Source of the DNA: Streptacidiphilus melanogenes
GTDB taxonomy: Bacteria > Actinomycetota > Actinomycetes > Streptomycetales > Streptomycetaceae
Length of the DNA: 64,000 bases
Direction of reading: 5' to 3'
Assembly: GCF_000787835.1 (NCBI RefSeq)
Contig: NZ_BBPP01000036.1
Coordinates: 24,994-88,993 of the forward strand
The notes under the pieces are model-generated. The model was not told the origin of the DNA, did no database searches, and saw nothing but the letters and a program-made list of their open reading frames with translations. This document shows, piece after piece, positions 41,045-50,152 of this stretch. Each line of letters starts with the position of its first letter. The first letter of the stretch is position 1. Position numbers and translations under genes: made by a program.

Positions 41045-42904
41045 TCAGACGTCGATCTGTACTTGATAGTGCGTCAGCCAGGCGTTGAACTGCAACGCAG
41101 TTTCGATGTGCATCCGGATCGGCCAGTCGTTGGACTCCGCCGGCTGCGCCAGCATCTGCCGCGCCGCGTCGTGGTTCAGGAACGGCTGCATGGGCGCGTT
41201 CCGGTCATTCAGCAGCGCCGACAGCTCGCTGTGCAGCATCCGCAGGTACTCCGGATCCTGGGTCACCGGCCACGGGCTCTTCTTCCGCTCCAGAACCGAC
41301 TTCGGCAGCAGCTCCCCCACCGCGGCGCGCAGGATCGACTTCTCCCGGCCGTCGAAGGTCTTGAACGACCAGGGGGTGTTGTACAGGTACTCGACCAGCC
41401 GGTGGTCGCCGTAGGGGACGCGCAGCTCCAGCCCGTGGGCCATGGAGAGGCGGTCGCCGCGGTCCAGCAGCATCGGCAGCCAGCGGGTCAGCGTCAGGTA
41501 GCCGATCTCGCGCATGCGCCGCTCCTCGGGGCTCTCGTCCTCCTGGTGCGGGGCCTCGGCGGCGGCCTCGTGGTAGGTCTCGTTGTAGTAGCCGGCCATG
41601 TCCACCCGCTCCAGCAGACCCAGGTCGAACAGGCCGCGGCCCTGGCCGTTGAGAGAGCTGGGCTGCAGCGCCTCGTGGGCGACCCACGGGAACGCCTTGG
41701 TGTTCACGGTGTCCGGGTTGAACATCCAGTTGTAGCCGCCGAAGATCTCGTCGGCGACCTCGCCGACCAGCGCGACCGTGGAGTGGGTGCGGATCTCCTG
41801 CGAGGTGAGGTAGTTGGAGGTGTCCATGTCCCCGAGCGTGGTCGGGGCGTCCTGGGCCAGCAGCACCTTGAGCCGGGTCTCCGGGTCCATCAGGTCCTTG
41901 GGGCTGAGCCGGATGTTGATGTGGTCCGACTTCACGTGCTCGGCGACCTCGATGGCGAACGGCTCGTCCGGCGAGAAGCGCACGTCGTCCGGGCGGAACT
42001 TCTCCGCGTACTCGTCGAAGGTGGTGACGAAGGTGCGGATCCGCTGCCCTTCCAGCCGCCAGCGCCAGCGCGCGGCGAGCGCGGTGATGCCGCTGGAGTC
42101 CACACCGCCGGAGAGCGCGCTGCACAGCGGCACGTCCGCGACCAGCTCGCGCAGCACGATGTCGTCGAGCAGCTCGCGCACGGTGCCGACGGTGGCCTTC
42201 AGGTCGTCGGTGTGCTCGCGGGCGGTCAGCGCCCAGTAGCGGCGGCGGACGGTGCCGGTGCGGGACAGCGTCAGCGAGTGGCCGGGCGGCAGCTCCCGCA
42301 TGTCGCGGAAGACGGCCTGGCCGGGCTTCTTGGCCACGGCGAACATCTCCCGCAGGCCGTCCGCGTCCACGACGGGACTGACCGCCGGGTGGGCCAGCAG
42401 CGCCTTCGGCTCCGAGCCGAAGAGCAGTTCGCCGCCGGGAAGTTGGGCAAAGAACAGCGGCTTCACGCCGAGCCGGTCGCGGACCAGCAGCAGCTCCTGG
42501 CTGCGCACGTCCCACACGGCGAAGGCGAAGATGCCCTCCAGCCGCTGCGCGCAGTCCGCGCCCCACTCCAGGTAGGAGCGCAGCACGACCTCGGAGTCGC
42601 TGCGGGTGCGGAACCGGTGGCCGCGCGCCTCCAGCTCGCTGCGCAGCTGCTTGAAGTTGTAGACCTCGCCGTTGTAGACGAGCACGGCGCGCACGGCCCC
42701 GTCCTCCTCGGCGACGAAAGGCTGGGTGCCGTCGGCGATGTCGATGATCGCGGTCCGGGTGTGCCCGAGCGCCGCGTGGCCGCTCAGCCAGACGCCGCGG
42801 TCGTCCACCCCCCGGTTGGCGAGCGTGCGGGTCATCGCCTCCAGCACGGTCCGCTCACTTGTGAGGTCCCGCTCGAAGTCGACCCACCCGGCGATGCCAC
42901 ACAT
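41045..42904 (-). CDS. asnB: Asparagine synthase (glutamine-hydrolysing)-type amidotransferase
   Basis: 619 residues starting MCGIAGWVDFERDLTSERTV, so Cys2 is free as the class II glutaminase nucleophile; the ATG follows GGGAG and the longer frame upstream was rejected because it would bury Cys2. The synthetase half has the ATP-pyrophosphatase motif CSALSGGVDSSGITALAARW (about residue 260). In natural-product clusters AsnB homologues amidate a carboxylate or supply nitrogen for a lactam, as proposed for polycyclic xanthones such as xantholipin and lysolipin. A housekeeping asparagine synthetase is the alternative, but the position between the exporter and methyltransferase genes favours a pathway role. 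Confidence 0.9.
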   Translation of the reverse strand: MCGIAGWVDFERDLTSERTVLEAMTRTLANRGVDDRGVWLSGHAALGHTRTAIIDIADGTQPFVAEEDGAVRAVLVYNGEVYNFKQLRSELEARGHRFRTRSDSEVVLRSYLEWGADCAQRLEGIFAFAVWDVRSQELLLVRDRLGVKPLFFAQLPGGELLFGSEPKALLAHPAVSPVVDADGLREMFAVAKKPGQAVFRDMRELPPGHSLTLSRTGTVRRRYWALTAREHTDDLKATVGTVRELLDDIVLRELVADVPLCSALSGGVDSSGITALAARWRWRLEGQRIRTFVTTFDEYAEKFRPDDVRFSPDEPFAIEVAEHVKSDHINIRLSPKDLMDPETRLKVLLAQDAPTTLGDMDTSNYLTSQEIRTHSTVALVGEVADEIFGGYNWMFNPDTVNTKAFPWVAHEALQPSSLNGQGRGLFDLGLLERVDMAGYYNETYHEAAAEAPHQEDESPEERRMREIGYLTLTRWLPMLLDRGDRLSMAHGLELRVPYGDHRLVEYLYNTPWSFKTFDGREKSILRAAVGELLPKSVLERKKSPWPVTQDPEYLRMLHSELSALLNDRNAPMQPFLNHDAARQMLAQPAESNDWPIRMHIETALQFNAWLTHYQVQIDV

Positions 42905-43236
42905 CAGCGTCTCCCTCAGTCGTTTCGGCGCGGCGAGCATGCGGGCGCGGCGTCGAGACGGGCTCGACCGGGGCTAGGGCCCGGCTTGCGGGTCGGGCCG
43001 ACCGCGACACCCGCGGCTCCGCCGCCCGGGCCCGCGGCCTCGGGCCCCTGGGGAACCCGCGGCCGGAGGCCGACGGAGTCGAGGGCGCGACCGGCGCCGA
43101 CCAGCCCCTGGACCCGCCCGGCCGGATGCCGCCTCCAGCGGTGTCAAAGCGGCGTCCCAGCGCGGTTCGAGGCGTCCGGCCGACCCTGTCGACGAAGAAG
43201 GCCCGCAGATGAAGGCCCGCAGAGAGGTGGACGTCG
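42905..43236. other. Divergent gap between asnB and the O-methyltransferase gene
   Basis: About 330 bases, very GC-rich. It should carry promoters for both directions, though none is clear. A 13-bp direct repeat GAAGGCCCGCAGA occurs at 43197-43209 and 43211-43223, just before the methyltransferase ribosome site. No gene seen. Confidence 0.6.
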
Positions 43237-44310
43237 ATGACTGCACAGGAGCGCACCCCCGCTGCTCCCCAGGGCACGGCCGGCTGGTTCGACATCGGAC
43301 TGCCGCCGCAGAAGCAAGTGCTGGGCTTCCTCTATGCCAAGTGGGCCATCGGCGCGCTGCGCGGCCTGGTCGAGGTGCGCGCGTTCGACGCCCTCGCCGA
43401 CGGGCCGCGCACCGTCGCGGAGATCGCCGCGGCGACGGGCACCGCGGAGGACCCGCTGTACCGCGTGCTGCGGGCGGTGGCCGCGGCCGGCGTGCTGGCC
43501 GAGCGCGAGGACGGCCGGTTCGAGCTGACCGAGCGCTCCGCCGGTCTGGTCGACGGCGCGCAGGACGGCATCCGGGACATGTTCCTGTTCACCTCGGACC
43601 CGATGCTGTGGCGCCCCTACGAGAACGTGGCCCACGCGCTGCGCACCGGCGAGCCCGCGTTCAAGGCCGCCTTCGACACGACCTTCTACGAGTACACCAA
43701 GGCCAACCCGGCCAGCGGCGCCGTCTTCGACCGCGCAATGCAGCAGAACAGCTACCCGGGCACCGACGCGGTCTTCGAGGGCTTCGACTTCGGCCGCTTC
43801 GGCAGGATCGCCGACGTGGGCGGCGGCCGCGGCCACTTCCTCGTCGAGCTGCTGCAGAACAACCCCGGCACCACCGGCGTCCTGGCCGACCAGGAGCACA
43901 CGGTCGCCGAGGCCAAGCCGCTTTTCGAGGAGGCCGGCCTGCTGGACCGGGTCGAGATCGTGCCGACCGACTTCTTCACCGCGGTGCCCGCGGGCTGCGA
44001 CGCCTACTTCATCAAGCACACGCTGCACAACTGGGACAACGACAACGCCGAGCGGATCCTGCGCCGCATCCGCGAGGCGATCGGCGAGAACCTCGACGCC
44101 CGCCTGCTCATCGTCGAGAACCTGCTGCGCGGCGCCGGCCAGTGGGACATCGGCAAGCTCATCGACGTCGAGTCGCTGTCCGTTCTCGGCGGCCGCGAGC
44201 GCAGCCTCGCCGAGTGGGACCGGATCGCCGGCGCCGCCGGGTTCACCCTGGCGAACGAGCCCGTGGCCGGTGACATCGCCCTGCTCGAGTACCGGCCGGT
44301 CAAGCCGTGA
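43237..44310 (+). CDS. SAM-dependent O-methyltransferase (methyltransferase family 2)
   Basis: 357 residues of the plant/actinobacterial small-molecule O-methyltransferase type (relatives: TcmN, DnrK, RdmB). The N-terminal dimerisation domain (ARWAIGALRGLVEVRAF-like start, TVAEIAAATGTAEDPLYRVL) is followed by the SAM site FGRIADVGGGRGHFLVELLQ and the catalytic-base region FFIKHTLHNWDNDNAERILR (seen as YFIKHTLHNW). Methylates a phenolic hydroxyl in typical members. Its stop overlaps the GTG of P450 2 (GTGA), so the two are coupled. Confidence 0.92.
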   Translation: MTAQERTPAAPQGTAGWFDIGLPPQKQVLGFLYAKWAIGALRGLVEVRAFDALADGPRTVAEIAAATGTAEDPLYRVLRAVAAAGVLAEREDGRFELTERSAGLVDGAQDGIRDMFLFTSDPMLWRPYENVAHALRTGEPAFKAAFDTTFYEYTKANPASGAVFDRAMQQNSYPGTDAVFEGFDFGRFGRIADVGGGRGHFLVELLQNNPGTTGVLADQEHTVAEAKPLFEEAGLLDRVEIVPTDFFTAVPAGCDAYFIKHTLHNWDNDNAERILRRIREAIGENLDARLLIVENLLRGAGQWDIGKLIDVESLSVLGGRERSLAEWDRIAGAAGFTLANEPVAGDIALLEYRPVKP

Positions 44311-45542
44311 CCGCGGAAGTCGTGCAGGGCCTCACCGCGGCGGAGCTGCCGGACCCGATGGTGATGCCGTCGCGGCGCCAGTGCCCGCTGGATCCGCCGC
44401 ACGAGTACGCGGCGCTGCGCGAGGAGCGCCCGTGGAGCCGACTGCGGCTTCCGGGCGGCCGCGTGGGCTGGCTGGTCACCCGGCACGAGGACGCCAGGGT
44501 GGTGCTGACCGACCCGGCCTTCTCCCCGCCGCTGATCCAGGTGACGCCCAACGTCGACCTCCCGCTGCCGGCGGAGGAGCTGCAGGTGCCGCCGGGCATG
44601 TTCTCGGCGATGGACCCGCCCGAGCAGTCCCGCTACCGGCGGCTGGTGAGCCGCCACTTCACCCGCAAGCGCTCGCGCGAGCTGAGCCCGCGGATCCAGC
44701 AGATCGTCGACGAGCAGCTGGACGGCATGGCGGCGTCCGGCTCTCCCGCGGACCTGGTGCGGTGGTTCGCGCAGGCGATCCCCACCCGGGTCATCACCGA
44801 GATGCTGGGCATCCCGGAGGAGGACCAGGAGGAGTACCACCGCTGGGTCATCGCCGCGCTCACCCTGGCCACGCCCGAGGCGGAGCTGCGGGAGGCCGGC
44901 TCGGTCATCGTCGGCAAGCTCGCCGCGCTGGTCGCGGCGAAGCGGGCGCACCCGCAGGACGACATCATCAGCGGCCTGCTGCTGGACGACGAGCGTCCGC
45001 TGACGGACGAGGAAGTCGTCAGCATCAGCGTGCTGCTGCTGATCGCCGGCCTGGAGACCACCGCCAACATGCTCGGCCTCGGCGCTTTCGCGCTGCTGGA
45101 ACATCCCGAGCAGACGGCGAAGCTCCGCGCGGACGAGAGCCTGATGGACAACGCGATCGAGGAGCTGCTGCGGTATCTGACGATCGTGCAGTTCGGGCTG
45201 ACGCGCACGGCGCGGGTGGAGACGCGCATCGGCGACCGGGTCATCCCGGCCGGCGAGACCATCGTCGTCTCCCTGGCGGCGGCCAACCGCGACCCGGAGG
45301 TCTACCCGGACGCGGAACGCCTCGACCTGCTCCGCGCCGAGACGGCGCACATGGCCTTCGGCCACGGCGTCCACCAGTGCCTCGGCGCGCAGCTCGCGCG
45401 CGTGGAGATGAAGATCGCCTTCACCACGCTGCTCCGCCGCTTCCCCGACCTGCATCTGGCGGTCCCGGCGTCGGAGGTGCCGACGGGCGAGGACAAGGTC
45501 TTCTACGGCGTCCACGAGCTGCTGGTCGCCTGGGGGGACTAG
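44307..45542 (+). CDS. Cytochrome P450 2
   Basis: 411-residue P450 of the CYP105/107-like kind. I helix LLIAGLETTANMLGLG, ExxR as EELLRYLTIVQFGLTR, heme loop FGHGVHQCLGAQLARVEMK with the Cys ligand. GTG start overlapping the O-methyltransferase stop. Oxidative tailoring, or formation of a ring such as a methylenedioxy bridge after O-methylation, is possible; the latter is speculation from the coupling alone. Followed by a strong terminator. Confidence 0.93.
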   Translation: MTAEVVQGLTAAELPDPMVMPSRRQCPLDPPHEYAALREERPWSRLRLPGGRVGWLVTRHEDARVVLTDPAFSPPLIQVTPNVDLPLPAEELQVPPGMFSAMDPPEQSRYRRLVSRHFTRKRSRELSPRIQQIVDEQLDGMAASGSPADLVRWFAQAIPTRVITEMLGIPEEDQEEYHRWVIAALTLATPEAELREAGSVIVGKLAALVAAKRAHPQDDIISGLLLDDERPLTDEEVVSISVLLLIAGLETTANMLGLGAFALLEHPEQTAKLRADESLMDNAIEELLRYLTIVQFGLTRTARVETRIGDRVIPAGETIVVSLAAANRDPEVYPDAERLDLLRAETAHMAFGHGVHQCLGAQLARVEMKIAFTTLLRRFPDLHLAVPASEVPTGEDKVFYGVHELLVAWGD

Positions 45543-45553
45543 ACACGTACGAG

Positions 45554-45599
45554 AAGGAGCCGGGCGCCGACCCCAGCAGGGGAGGCTACCCGGCTCCTT
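45554..45599 (+). terminator. Terminator after P450 2
   Basis: Perfect 11-bp inverted repeat AAGGAGCCGGG / CCCGGCTCCTT, 12 bases after the P450 stop, ending in CTCCTTTCG. Confidence 0.75.
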
Positions 45600-45615
45600 T
45601 CGCTGCACCTGCCTC

Positions 45616-45771
45616 AGGGGCGCGGGGCTGTGCTGATGTGCGGCTCCTCCCCCAGCCTTCGGCCGGAAGGTGCCCCCAGCGTGGGCGCGACAAGCCACCG
45701 GCGTGCGGACGGTCCTGACGCGCAGGGCCCTCCGCACGGGGTGGTTTCTCGCGCAGTTCCCCGCGCCCCTG
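45616..45771. repeat. GGGGCGCGGGG-type intergenic repeat (single element)
   Basis: Starts AGGGGCGCGGGGCTG and ends in its inverse, TTCCCCGCGCCCCTG. The inner part (GTGCGGACGGTCCTG...GGCCCTCCGCAC, then GGGGTGGTTTCTCGCGCAGT) matches the fourth unit of the array at 30821-30925. A streptomycete intergenic repeat, between convergent genes. Confidence 0.8.
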
Positions 45772-45783
45772 GGTGGGGTGCAA

Positions 45784-46653
45784 CTACAGCGTGAGCGGGA
45801 GGGGTGCGGTCCTGAACGCCGCGAGGTTGCGGGTGAGCCAGGTGTCGAAGGTGGTGGCCGGGCGGCCGGTGAGGTGGCGGACGGCGAGGGTGGGGCGGCC
45901 GCCACGGGTGGGCTCGGGGGCGGCGAGGGCGTCGAGGAGGCCCTGGGCGAAGGCCGGCGGCAGGCCCGCGCCGACCATGCCGGCCACGGCGTCGCGGGGG
46001 GCCGTCTCGACGTAGCGCAGCGGGCGGCCGAGCGCGGCGGAGAGGCGGGCGACGAGCTGGGGGGAGGTCAGGGCCTCCGGCCCGGTCAGCTGGTACGGGC
46101 GGCCGTGGAGGCCGGGACGGGTGAGGCAGACCGCCGCCGCCTCGGCCACGTCCGCGGGGGCCACGACGGCGCGCGGGACGTCGCCGTGGCACTGGTAGAC
46201 CGTGCCGGACGCGGCGATCGTGGACTGCCACTGGAGGATGTTGGTCATGAAGCCGGACGGCCGCAGCGCGGTGAACTCCGGGACGGCCGCGGCGAAGGCG
46301 GCCTCCGCCTTGGCGTGGTCCACGCCGTAGCAGCCGGCCGCGGGCTCGATCGCGGCGACGGAGGAGAGCTTGACGACGCGGCGGACGCCCGCCGCGGCGA
46401 CCAGTTCGGCCGCGGCCAGCTCCTGGGTCAGCGCGTCGGGGCCAAAGGAGAGCACGAAGACGGTGTGCACCCCGTCCAGCGCGGGGGCGAGCGTCTCGGG
46501 GCGGTCGAGGTCGCCCTCGGCGACCTCGAGGCCGGGGGCGGGGGTCAGCCGGGAGGCGTCCCGGGTGAACGCCCGCACGTGGTGGCCGCCCTGGAGCAGA
46601 CGGGCGACCAGGGGCCGCCCGATGGTGCCGGTGGCGCCGATGATCAGGATCAT
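45784..46653 (-). CDS. NmrA-like NAD(P)-binding oxidoreductase
   Basis: 289 residues of the atypical SDR/NmrA group. The nucleotide-binding motif is MILIIGATGTIGRPLVARLL, then VVKLSSVAAIEPAAG and a Tyr-containing CYGVDHAKAEAAF, and FTALRPSGFMTNIL typical of NmrA/quinone-reductase-like proteins. Some members catalyse reductions in aromatic polyketide pathways; others only sense NAD(P). Its ATG overlaps the stop of monooxygenase 4 (ATGA), placing it last in a four-gene minus-strand operon. Confidence 0.9.
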   Translation of the reverse strand: MILIIGATGTIGRPLVARLLQGGHHVRAFTRDASRLTPAPGLEVAEGDLDRPETLAPALDGVHTVFVLSFGPDALTQELAAAELVAAAGVRRVVKLSSVAAIEPAAGCYGVDHAKAEAAFAAAVPEFTALRPSGFMTNILQWQSTIAASGTVYQCHGDVPRAVVAPADVAEAAAVCLTRPGLHGRPYQLTGPEALTSPQLVARLSAALGRPLRYVETAPRDAVAGMVGAGLPPAFAQGLLDALAAPEPTRGGRPTLAVRHLTGRPATTFDTWLTRNLAAFRTAPLPLTL

Positions 46654-47864
46654 GAAACGGCTCCTCTCTCGAGACTCGACGCCGCGGCCGGGGGCTGCCA
46701 GTCGCCGACCATGGCCATGCCCTCCTGGCCCGCCGAGGGCGGCAGGAGGCGCAGCCGCACATTGCGGCGGAGCAGTTCGACGCGGCGCTCGGTCAGCTTG
46801 GTCTCGCCCATGCGGCGGGAGGCGACGGCGATGCCCTGGGCGCGCGGGCGGCGCAGTTCGTCGTAGCGGGCCAGCGCGAGGACCGGGTCGGCGTCGGGAT
46901 CCGCGGCCGACTCGGCCAGCAGGTCGGCGAGCACGACCGCGTCCTCCAGGGCCTGGCAGGCGCCCTGGCCGAGGTCGGAGGTCATCGCGTGCGCGGCGTC
47001 GCCGAGCAGGGCGATCGGCCCGCGGACGAAGCTCGGCAGCGGTTCGGCCAGCTCGAAGACGTCGTGGCGGAGCACCCGCTCGGGCGGGGTCGCCGCGAGG
47101 AGGGCCGGGATCGGGTCGTGCCAGCGGCCGAAGCGGCGGCGGACCTCGGCGTACTCGTCGGGGAAGCGGTGGCCCTCCGGCGTGTTGGCCACGGCGAACC
47201 AGTAGACGCGGCGGTCGGTCAACGGCATCCGGCCGAACTCCAGGCCGCGGCCCCAACTGCTGCCGCCCGGTTCGAGGGTGGGGTCGACGTCCTCGGCGAT
47301 GCCGCGCCAGACGCTGTGGCCGCTGTAGCGCGGCGGCGGCAGCTGCGGCCACAGCTGCGCCCTGGTGGCGCTGTACGCGCCGTCGGCGGCGACGACCACG
47401 TCGGCCTGCAGCGTCAGGCCGGCACGGGTGCGCACCTCCGCGCCGCCCGCGGCCAGCGCGGCGACGTGGACGACCTCCGCGTCGGTCACCAGCGCCTCGG
47501 CCGGCAGCGCCTCGCGCAGCACGGTGTGCAGCTGCGGGCGGGTCAGGACGGAGATGAACAGGCCGTGCTCGGCCAGGAAGGACGGGTCGGCGGGACGCTG
47601 GAGCCGCCGACCACCGCGCGTGCGCAAGCCCTCTCCCCCGGGGGCCATCCGGGCGGAGAGGGCTTCGATGCGCGGGCCGAGGCCCAGGTGGTCCAGGGCG
47701 CGGCGGCCGTTGCTGAGCAGGGAGATCCCCGCGCCCTGCTCGCGCGGGCGCGCGGCCCGCTCCAGCACGGTGACCCGCCAGCCGGCCCGGTGGAGCCCGA
47801 GTGCGGCGGCGAGCCCGCCGATCCCCGCTCCGACGACGACGGCATGGCGCTCGGAGCTGGGCAT
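46650..47864 (-). CDS. FAD-dependent monooxygenase (group A) 4
   Basis: 404 residues from the ATG at 47864 (MPSSERHAVVVGAGIGGLAA). DG region VVVAADGAYSATRAQLW, GD motif IALLGDAAHAMTSDLGQGAC, and a C-terminal ERRVELLRRNVRL region. Resembles salicylate/6-hydroxynicotinate-type hydroxylases (QGAGISLLSNGRRALDHLGL). Translationally coupled to the NmrA-like gene and 32 bases after monooxygenase 5. Confidence 0.92.
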   Translation of the reverse strand: MPSSERHAVVVGAGIGGLAAALGLHRAGWRVTVLERAARPREQGAGISLLSNGRRALDHLGLGPRIEALSARMAPGGEGLRTRGGRRLQRPADPSFLAEHGLFISVLTRPQLHTVLREALPAEALVTDAEVVHVAALAAGGAEVRTRAGLTLQADVVVAADGAYSATRAQLWPQLPPPRYSGHSVWRGIAEDVDPTLEPGGSSWGRGLEFGRMPLTDRRVYWFAVANTPEGHRFPDEYAEVRRRFGRWHDPIPALLAATPPERVLRHDVFELAEPLPSFVRGPIALLGDAAHAMTSDLGQGACQALEDAVVLADLLAESAADPDADPVLALARYDELRRPRAQGIAVASRRMGETKLTERRVELLRRNVRLRLLPPSAGQEGMAMVGDWQPPAAASSLERGAVS

Positions 47865-47896
47865 CGAGGATCTCCTCAGGTCGCTGTGTGAGAGGT

Positions 47897-49123
47897 TCAG
47901 ACGCTGGAGACGTGGGACGGGGTCTGGCCCTCGGCGAGGTCCACCTGCAGCGACCACTTGGCGATCTTCAGCGACATCTGGACCGCCTCGGTGGCGTAGC
48001 CGACCATCTCCGTCTGGTAGACCGTCACCGCCTCCGCGAGCGTGGCCTCGCCGCGCTCCACCCGGGCCAGCTCCCGGGCCAGCACCGCGGCGTCGCGCAT
48101 GGCCGTGTTGGCACCGACGCCGCCGGTGGGCGGCATGGTGTGGACGGCGTCGCCCAGCGGGACGATCCGGCCGGTCTCCCAGGGCACCACCGGCACGGTG
48201 GTGCGCAGCCCGACGGGGTAGACCTCCTCGGCGTCCGCGTGGGCGAAGATGCCGCGCAGGTCCGGGTGCCAGGCGGCGGTCCGCTTGAGCGCGAGCTCGC
48301 GCAGCTCCTCGCCGGTCATGGCGAAGAACTCCTCGTCGGGGATGCCCAGTTGCTCCTGGTGCACGCTGAAGACGGACATGTAGTAGTCCGCGGTGGGCTC
48401 GAAGCGCAGACCGGGCCGGAGCCGCGCGGAGGCCTGCTGCGGGTCCTCGCGGAAGACCATCGGCATCAGGCCCAGGTGCTGCCCGTCTCCGCCGATGACG
48501 TAGATGAACCGGTCCTGCAGCAGCTCCGGCAACCCGGCCTCGACGGCCTTGGCCCGCGGGGTGCGGGCGAGGATGCCGCGCACGCCCATGTCCACGGCCG
48601 AGTCGGCGGGACGCAGCTGGGCGCGGACCTGGGAGTTGGCGCCGTCGGCGGCGATCAGCAGGTCGCCCTCGTCGGTGCTGCCGTCCTCGAAGTGGGCGAC
48701 GACGCGCTCGCCGCGCTGCTCGAAGCGGGTGAACCGGCGGCCGAAGTGGACGACGTCGTCCAGGCCCGCGAGCAGGATCCGGCGCAGGGTGGCCCGGTCC
48801 ACGGCGTCGATCTTGTCCGGGGAGTCGCCACGGGGGTCGGTGAAGCTGGGCGCCCACAGCGGCTCCAGCTTCTCGTCGTAGGCCGCCAGCGCGCCCTCGC
48901 GACGGTAGTTGGAGCTGGCGACGACCAGGTCCTGCAGCGGCTTCGGCAGCACCTCGCGCAGCGCGCGCTCGCCGTCGGGCGAGACGCGCAGGCGGTAGCC
49001 CTGCATCCGGCCCTTGGCCGAGGCGTCGCGCTCGTAGACCGCGACCTCCCCGACGCCGGCCCGGCGCAGGCCCTGGGCGAGCGCCAGCCCGCCGATGCCG
49101 CCGCCGATCACGATGATCCGCAT
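47897..49123 (-). CDS. FAD-dependent monooxygenase (group A) 5
   Basis: 408 residues from the ATG at 49123 (MRIIVIGGGIGGLALAQGLR). DG region LLIAADGANSQVRAQLRP and GD motif IVPLGDAVHTMPPTGGVGAN. It is the closest relative of monooxygenase 3 in this window (shared GRMQGYRLRVSPDGERALRE region and GVGANTA ending). Such pairs of paralogues often act on successive intermediates. It lies 11 bases after the LLM gene. Confidence 0.92.
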   Translation of the reverse strand: MRIIVIGGGIGGLALAQGLRRAGVGEVAVYERDASAKGRMQGYRLRVSPDGERALREVLPKPLQDLVVASSNYRREGALAAYDEKLEPLWAPSFTDPRGDSPDKIDAVDRATLRRILLAGLDDVVHFGRRFTRFEQRGERVVAHFEDGSTDEGDLLIAADGANSQVRAQLRPADSAVDMGVRGILARTPRAKAVEAGLPELLQDRFIYVIGGDGQHLGLMPMVFREDPQQASARLRPGLRFEPTADYYMSVFSVHQEQLGIPDEEFFAMTGEELRELALKRTAAWHPDLRGIFAHADAEEVYPVGLRTTVPVVPWETGRIVPLGDAVHTMPPTGGVGANTAMRDAAVLARELARVERGEATLAEAVTVYQTEMVGYATEAVQMSLKIAKWSLQVDLAEGQTPSHVSSV

Positions 49124-49134
49124 GGCCCGACCCT

Positions 49135-49992
49135 TCACTTGAGGACCACGTCCGCGATGCGGTCGAGGTGGTCCGGATCGTCGGTGACGGAAAGGAGGAA
49201 GATCTCGTCGCAGCCGTTCGCTGCGTAGAGGTCGACGACGGCGCGCAGCTGCTCGGGCTCGGTGATGGCGCCCTTGGCCAGGTGCTCGGCCATCTGCCCC
49301 ATGAAGGCGTAGTAGCTCAGCATGTGCTTCTTCGCTTCCTCGGCGCCGTTCGGGCCGAGCGCGACGTAGCAGTTGGCGCCCATGCGCGGGGCGCCGGTGC
49401 GGCCCTCCTCGTCCCACAGGGTGCGGAAGTTCGCGACCAGCTCGGAGAACTTGTGCGGCGGCCCGCCCGGGGAGATCCAGCCGATGCCGTGGCGCGCGGC
49501 GCGGCGCAGACCGGCCGCGGAGTGTCCGCCGCCCCAGATCGGGATGGTGCCGTTCACCGGACGCGGACCGACGCCGGGGACCGGACCCTTGCCGGCCCAG
49601 ATCTCCTGCAGCTCGACCAGCGCCTCGTCCAGGCGGCGGCCGCGGCTGCGGAAGTCGGTGCCGGTGGCCGCGTAGTCGTCCTCGCGCATGCCGGAGGAGA
49701 CGCCGACGACCAGGCGTCCGCCGGAGAGCCGGTCCAGGCTGGCGAGCTGCTTGGCCAGCTCCACGTTGCTCGGCCGGGTGGCGGCCAGCAGGATCGCGGT
49801 CACCAGCTCGATGCGCTCGGTGGCGCCCGCGGCTGCCGCGAGCGCGACGATGCTGTCGTAGCTGTCGTAGACGACCCGGTCGGTGACGGTGAGGCTGTGG
49901 AAGCCGAGCCGGTCCGCGCGCCGCGCGAACTCGATCAGCCGGCTCCCGTCTGCGCCGGGCACGCCGGTCGGCAGGGCGACCCCTATCTGCAT
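49135..49992 (-). CDS. LLM class flavin-dependent oxidoreductase
   Basis: 285-residue luciferase-like TIM-barrel protein, using F420 or FMN. Features: MQIGVALPTGVPGADGSRLI, LASLDRLSGGRLVVGVSSGM (typical LLM loop), PIWGGGHSAAGLRRAARHGI and the C-terminal DEIFLLSVTDDPDHLDRIAD. First gene of the LLM-FMO5-FMO4-NmrA operon. Probably reduces or oxidises the pathway intermediate; cofactor not determinable here. Confidence 0.88.
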   Translation of the reverse strand: MQIGVALPTGVPGADGSRLIEFARRADRLGFHSLTVTDRVVYDSYDSIVALAAAAGATERIELVTAILLAATRPSNVELAKQLASLDRLSGGRLVVGVSSGMREDDYAATGTDFRSRGRRLDEALVELQEIWAGKGPVPGVGPRPVNGTIPIWGGGHSAAGLRRAARHGIGWISPGGPPHKFSELVANFRTLWDEEGRTGAPRMGANCYVALGPNGAEEAKKHMLSYYAFMGQMAEHLAKGAITEPEQLRAVVDLYAANGCDEIFLLSVTDDPDHLDRIADVVLK

Positions 49993-50065
49993 TGCGGTTC
50001 TCCTCTGACGGCTTGACGGCTCTGACGGCTGTGACCGTCGAAAGTCTGGGCGCGGGAACTGGGGA

Positions 50066-50104
50066 CGCGGTCGAGGGGCCCTGGAGGGGTGCCCCTCGAC
50101 CGCG
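50066..50104 (-). terminator. Terminator after the beta-helix gene
   Basis: Perfect 14-bp stem CGCGGTCGAGGGGC / GCCCCTCGACCGCG with an 11-base loop. Between it and the gene (50106-50155) lie three direct copies of a ~13-base unit, CGGTCCGATCAGG, the last degenerate. Confidence 0.75.
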
Positions 50105-50152
50105 CCGGTCCGATCAGGCGGTCCGATCAGGCGGTCCGGTCAGACGGACCGG

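Noticed and set aside
41045..42904. AsnB homologue as a lasso peptide macrolactam synthetase
   Set aside because: Cys2 glutaminase is intact, and no lasso precursor, transglutaminase-like protease or RRE pair is adjacent.
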